Source: Flectobacillus longus
GTDB taxonomy: Bacteria > Bacteroidota > Bacteroidia > Cytophagales > Spirosomataceae
Assembly: GCF_030056705.1 (NCBI RefSeq)
Contig: NZ_JASHIC010000026.1
Location: 1-64,000 of the forward strand
DNA: 64,000 nt
Reading direction: 5' to 3'
A model generated the notes under the pieces. That model was given only the letters and a program-made list of their open reading frames with translations, was not told the origin of the DNA and did no database searches. Below, one piece after another: positions 60,588-64,000 of this stretch (within the stretch, counting starts at the first letter, position 1; each line of letters opens with the position of its first letter). Position numbers and translations under genes: made by a program.

Positions 60588-62861
60588 ATGAATCATTATA
60601 AAAAACTTATTTTCTTCTTCAGTATGCTGGTAGGAGTGGAGGCGCTGGCACAAAAACATCAAAATTTATTTTTTACACCAGAACGTATTACTCATTTAAA
60701 AAAACGAATTGAAACCGATGCTGAAGTAAGAAAAAATTGGGAGGAGGCGCTTACTGTAGCAAAACATCAACTTGAAAAAACTGATTTGGATAAGATTGAT
60801 TATCTGAGTTTGGCATATTTGATGACAGGCGAGCAAGCTTATGAAGATAAAATCAAAGAACAACTTTTGAAACTTTGTTCAAAATCAACATGGTCGAATC
60901 CCGAAATGTTGAAGCGCCAACCTGCTTGGACTTCAGATTTGAAAACAGCAGGAAATTGTTGGATTGTGACCATGGGACTCGAAGGAATTTATGACCAATT
61001 ATCGAAAGAGGAAAGAAAGACGATTGTTTCGGGCTTGGTACGTATGGGTATTCGTCCTGCTTTAGACGAATGGTTTTTGCCCGAAAAACGGATTCATACT
61101 CTCAACTCCATGGGACATAATTGGTGGTCATCATGCGTGTATATGGCTGGTGTGGCTGTACTTGCTGTCAAAGATGATGTGCCTGAATCGGATCAATGGC
61201 TCAAAGATTTGAGCGCCTCTGCCGAAGAGTGGTTTGGTTTTGCAGGAGACCAATTACAGCACAAAGTCAAAACTTGGGACGCAAACGGAGGGATGTACGA
61301 AAGTGTGAATTATGCCTCTTTTGGCGTTTCAGAGTATCTTTTGTTTCGACTGGCCTTTCAAAATGTTTTACCCAAAGTAAAACAACCAGAGATTCCTTTG
61401 TTAAAAAATATTCCTTCTTTTTTTATGAATGTGGGTTATCCTCGTGATGGAATGATGTATTCGTTGACTTTTGGCGATAGCCATAAAAATATTGTAGGCG
61501 AACGACCAGTCAAATTGCTATGGGCCTTAGGCTATCAAGATCCCAATGCATTATGGTATTTGAACAATATCGAAACAGGGCAACATCGTGAAGGGTTGGC
61601 CAAAAATGCACCGATGGGATTGGTATATCATCCAGATTTTTCAAAAGTGCCTCCATTACCCAATCTTCCTACTTCGCAATTGTATGAGGATATGGATTGG
61701 GCAACGCTCAGAGATTCTTGGAAGAAAAATTCGACCTTATTGGCGGTAAAATCTGGTCATACTTGGAATCATTCTCATGCCGACGTCAATTCTTTTTTGC
61801 TATTGCATAAAGGCGAATTTATCATCAAAGATGCAGGACATAGTTGGTATGCCTCCAAAGAGTATCCTGCCTACTTTTTTCAAAGTCCTGCGCATAACGT
61901 CTTGACTTTTAATGGAAAATATCAGCCGACAGAACAACAATATCATGGAGCGCCACTTCGGGGCGAAATGTCAGAATTGTTAGACGCTGGTGATATTAAA
62001 TATGTAATGTCGAACGGTACTGGACCAACGTCGTGGATTTACTCTCGAAATTTTCGCCATTTTCTCTGGATTGGCAAAGTAATTTTAGTCATTGACGATG
62101 TGAAAGCGCACGAAACAGGCAAATTTGAATGGTTATTGCATCCTGCTGGTGAGGCTCAAAAAGTCCGTGGAGATATAAGTATTGTCAACAAAAAAGGAGC
62201 TGTATTAGTTAGACCTCTTTTTCCAGAAACCTTAGTAGAAACAGGTTTTAACCATGATTTTCCTGAAAAAATGACCCTAAATGAAACCCTTGCCCCGAAT
62301 GAAGAAAATGTAAAAGAGCAAGAAAAGTATTATAGTATCGGTTATCCAGAGCAAGTGCGCCAAACCAAATTTATTACCGCCATTATTCTGAAAGATTCAG
62401 TGAATGATACCAATATTCCAGACATTGAGCGAATGACGGGCGAGGATATGATAGGAGTCAAAATCAAACAAAATGGCGAAGTCACCGACGTGTATTTGAA
62501 TCTCAAAGCAGATGGTCGTTTGATGCACCTCAACAGCATCAAAACTTTTGGTGGCTATACAACTGATGCTTACCTAACGGCTATTTCGTATCCTGAAAAT
62601 GCTCCAAATACCATTTCAAATTATTTTATTGGGTATGGTAGTTTTTTAAGAAAGGATAGTACCAGTTTGTTTAGTTCGCTTTCTAAGCTATTTTTGGTGG
62701 CAAAAAAACAACAATCCCAATATGAGATTCAAGTAAGTGGTCAGCCGCTCATTCGTGCAAGTTTTTATGCTCCCACAAAACCGTCGAATGTGATTGTAAA
62801 TGGACAAGTGCAGAAAGTTGACTATCAAAAAGGAAATTTTTTAATCAACTTGCAAAAGTAG
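60588..62861 (+). CDS. Heparinase II/III-type polysaccharide lyase
   Basis: 757 residues with signal peptide (ending near EALAQ). (alpha/alpha) toroid N-terminal (30-350): NSMGHNWWS (N173, H177) and NYASFGVSEY (Y242, likely catalytic). C-terminal beta-sandwich: the heparinase II/III hallmark HTWNHSHADVNSF (H395, H397, D399, metal site) and SPAHNVLTFNG (H436). It cleaves a uronic-acid polymer by beta-elimination, giving unsaturated ends for GH88. The PL family cannot be named with certainty. The gene follows GH43 by 35 bases and is the last enzyme of this locus. Confidence 0.87.
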   Translation: MNHYKKLIFFFSMLVGVEALAQKHQNLFFTPERITHLKKRIETDAEVRKNWEEALTVAKHQLEKTDLDKIDYLSLAYLMTGEQAYEDKIKEQLLKLCSKSTWSNPEMLKRQPAWTSDLKTAGNCWIVTMGLEGIYDQLSKEERKTIVSGLVRMGIRPALDEWFLPEKRIHTLNSMGHNWWSSCVYMAGVAVLAVKDDVPESDQWLKDLSASAEEWFGFAGDQLQHKVKTWDANGGMYESVNYASFGVSEYLLFRLAFQNVLPKVKQPEIPLLKNIPSFFMNVGYPRDGMMYSLTFGDSHKNIVGERPVKLLWALGYQDPNALWYLNNIETGQHREGLAKNAPMGLVYHPDFSKVPPLPNLPTSQLYEDMDWATLRDSWKKNSTLLAVKSGHTWNHSHADVNSFLLLHKGEFIIKDAGHSWYASKEYPAYFFQSPAHNVLTFNGKYQPTEQQYHGAPLRGEMSELLDAGDIKYVMSNGTGPTSWIYSRNFRHFLWIGKVILVIDDVKAHETGKFEWLLHPAGEAQKVRGDISIVNKKGAVLVRPLFPETLVETGFNHDFPEKMTLNETLAPNEENVKEQEKYYSIGYPEQVRQTKFITAIILKDSVNDTNIPDIERMTGEDMIGVKIKQNGEVTDVYLNLKADGRLMHLNSIKTFGGYTTDAYLTAISYPENAPNTISNYFIGYGSFLRKDSTSLFSSLSKLFLVAKKQQSQYEIQVSGQPLIRASFYAPTKPSNVIVNGQVQKVDYQKGNFLINLQK

Positions 62862-62903
62862 TGAGTATAATATCTTAAAATATTGACTACTTTAGAAGAA
62901 ATT

Positions 62904-62964
62904 TATTAGGCACAGTTGTTTCAAACAAACAATTAGTTTCTCAAAAAACACATTGTGCCTAATA
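62904..62964. promoter_or_regulatory. Long inverted repeat between the lyase and ECF sigma gene 3
   Basis: TATTAGGCACA (62904-62914) and its exact reverse complement TGTGCCTAATA (62954-62964), with an inner small palindrome TTGTTT-C-AAACAA. No T-tract follows, so it is not a plain terminator; it could be a processed hairpin or an operator for ECF 3. Confidence 0.45.
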
Positions 62965-63003
62965 CCAAATATGCCTTAACAACCTCTCTATAAATTCATT
63001 GCT

Positions 63004-63633
63004 ATGAAAACAACAGATAAAATACCTCACGATGAAGCACTGCTAAATCAATTATGGTTGCGATTTAAGCAGGGAGATGGGGAGGCTTTTGACCAAATTT
63101 TTGCTTTGCGCTATCGTGAACTTTTCAATTATGCCACTCGCTTCACCAAAGATCACGAGTTTATTAAAGATTGCTTACAAGACTTGTTTCTTGAAATGTG
63201 GGCACGCCGTGAAGGCTTAGTCGAAAATCCCTACGTGACAGTCTATTTAATTAAGGCGCTTCGAAATAATTTGTTCCGAAAATTGAAGTTAGAGAAACGC
63301 CTCGGTGCACCAACTGACCTCAATGATGAACTTTACTTTTTAAGCGATGGGCAATCTATGGAGTCAGAATGGATAGCTGCGGAGTTGATGGATGAAAACG
63401 AACAGAGCATTCGTCAGGCGATTTCACAGCTATCGAAGCGACAACAAGAGGTAATTTTTCTGAAATACTACAAAGGTCTTTCCAATGAAGAAATAGCCTC
63501 AATTATGGAAATTGAAAGACAAACTGTTGCTAATTTTTTACATCGTTCGCTCACAAATCTCAAACGAAATTTATTAATGATGGCAGAGTTTTTACTACTT
63601 CCATTTATCAAATTTTTGTACCTAGAATTTTAA
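63004..63633 (+). CDS. ECF RNA polymerase sigma factor 3
   Basis: 209 residues. Region 2: GDGEAFDQIFALRYRELFNY and DCLQDLFLEMWARR. Region 4: AISQLSKRQQEVIFLKYYKG and IASIMEIERQTVANFLHRS. Closer to ECF 2 than to ECF 1. A FecR gene starts 301 bases downstream, so a third sigma/anti-sigma/SusC set begins at the right edge. Confidence 0.92.
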   Translation: MKTTDKIPHDEALLNQLWLRFKQGDGEAFDQIFALRYRELFNYATRFTKDHEFIKDCLQDLFLEMWARREGLVENPYVTVYLIKALRNNLFRKLKLEKRLGAPTDLNDELYFLSDGQSMESEWIAAELMDENEQSIRQAISQLSKRQQEVIFLKYYKGLSNEEIASIMEIERQTVANFLHRSLTNLKRNLLMMAEFLLLPFIKFLYLEF

Positions 63634-63934
63634 TCCACTTTCTTCATTTTGACGTTATACTCAAGCAGTATAACCTATACTTTATGTCCTTTTTGTGACC
63701 GAAGCATTGCTTTGGTTATTGTTATTTTAGTGAGTTTTATCAAACAATACCTTCTTATCTTTAAGATTGTCTCAAGAGTCATTTACAATACTATTTAATT
63801 TTATTTACTCCAAGCAACTAGCTGATAAAATTAAATAATATCAAAATTTTTGTAAAAAAATCAATAACAAAAGGGTATCAATGATTCAATAACTTCTATA
63901 TCATACAAGGAAGGCTAATAATACAATTTTATCT
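63634..63934 (+). other. Intergenic region between ECF 3 and FecR 3
   Basis: AT-rich, no gene. Inverted repeat GTTATACT (63654-63661) / AGTATAAC (63667-63674) with a 5-base loop and no T-tract. Near the FecR start it shows an AAAAGGGTATC segment resembling AAAAGAGTATC upstream of FecR 2, a possible shared promoter element. Confidence 0.4.
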
Positions 63935-64000
63935 ATGCAGAATTATACAGAATTTACGATAAAAGATTTCATGTTAGATGATGCCTTTTGTCGATGGGTC
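63935..64000 (+). CDS. FecR-family anti-sigma factor 3, N-terminal fragment (cut by window edge)
   Basis: The 22 residues from ATG 63935 begin MQNYTEFTIKDFMLDDAF and align with MQDYRQYKPIDFISDDSF of FecR 2. The gene continues beyond the window. It shows that ECF 3 has its own anti-sigma factor and, by analogy, a SusC downstream. Confidence 0.75.
   Translation, partial: MQNYTEFTIKDFMLDDAFCRWV

Noticed and set aside
1-64000. tRNA or rRNA genes.
   Set aside because: I saw no cloverleaf with a TTCGA-type T-loop and no rRNA-like sequence, but without a search tool a single tRNA could be missed.

Overview
The window looks like a chromosomal segment of a low-GC Bacteroidota, most likely Cytophagales (Flectobacillus/Arcicella/Emticicia-like; genus not resolvable by eye). 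The signs are SusC/SusD pairs with STN-domain SusC and ECF-sigma/FecR control, Bacteroidota promoters (TTTG ... TAnnTTTG), start codons without strong Shine-Dalgarno sequences, and families of intergenic hairpin repeats.

Layout. 1-110: tail of a transposase-like gene. 343-13442: a sugar module of a type uncommon in this phylum: FucI/AraA-superfamily isomerase, secreted nucleoside-hydrolase-like (DUF1593) protein, split transketolase, Rbs-type ABC importer (binding lipoprotein, DUF2291, ATPase, permease), FGGY kinase and a second DUF1593 protein. The gene set fits extracellular release of a pentose-like sugar, import, isomerisation, phosphorylation and transketolase cleavage. D-apiose is the best-precedented candidate but is not proven. 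13827-21112: ECF sigma, FecR, SusC, SusD with no carbohydrate enzyme nearby. 21369-30449: two TlpA-like thioredoxins, a cysteine-synthase-like PLP enzyme, a DsbD-like transporter and an M16 peptidase. 30720-31370: a lipoprotein on the minus strand.

31553-40732 is a glucuronoxylan oligosaccharide set: LacI regulator divergent from GH115 alpha-glucuronidase, GPH symporter, cytoplasmic GH43 and a SASA-family esterase. 41169-64000 is a second glycan locus: LacI divergent from GH43; ECF sigma divergent from FecR-SusC-SusD; LacI; GH88 unsaturated uronyl hydrolase; a GH97 with a non-canonical active site; ROK kinase; FucP-type permease; GH43; heparinase II/III-type lyase; and the start of a third ECF/FecR pair cut by the window edge. 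The lyase plus GH88 pair implies a uronic-acid-containing polymer.

The most interesting signals are non-coding. (1) Both susC genes carry the same antisense architecture: a minus-strand promoter whose -7 box overlaps the susC start codon and, about 110 bases on, a minus-strand intrinsic terminator. This predicts two ~120-nt antisense RNAs covering the susC leaders. (2) Three families of dispersed intergenic repeats; family R1 keeps its two hairpins by compensatory base changes between copies. (3) Three related LacI-type palindromes around the GH115 promoter, plus palindromes on the promoters of the second GH43 and the second ECF sigma gene. (4) Ten perfect copies of an 8-bp repeat just before the GPH transporter gene. 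(5) An ECF sigma gene whose conserved N-terminus extends upstream of its first ATG with no standard start codon.

Everything here was read by eye; no searches, alignments or folding programs were run.
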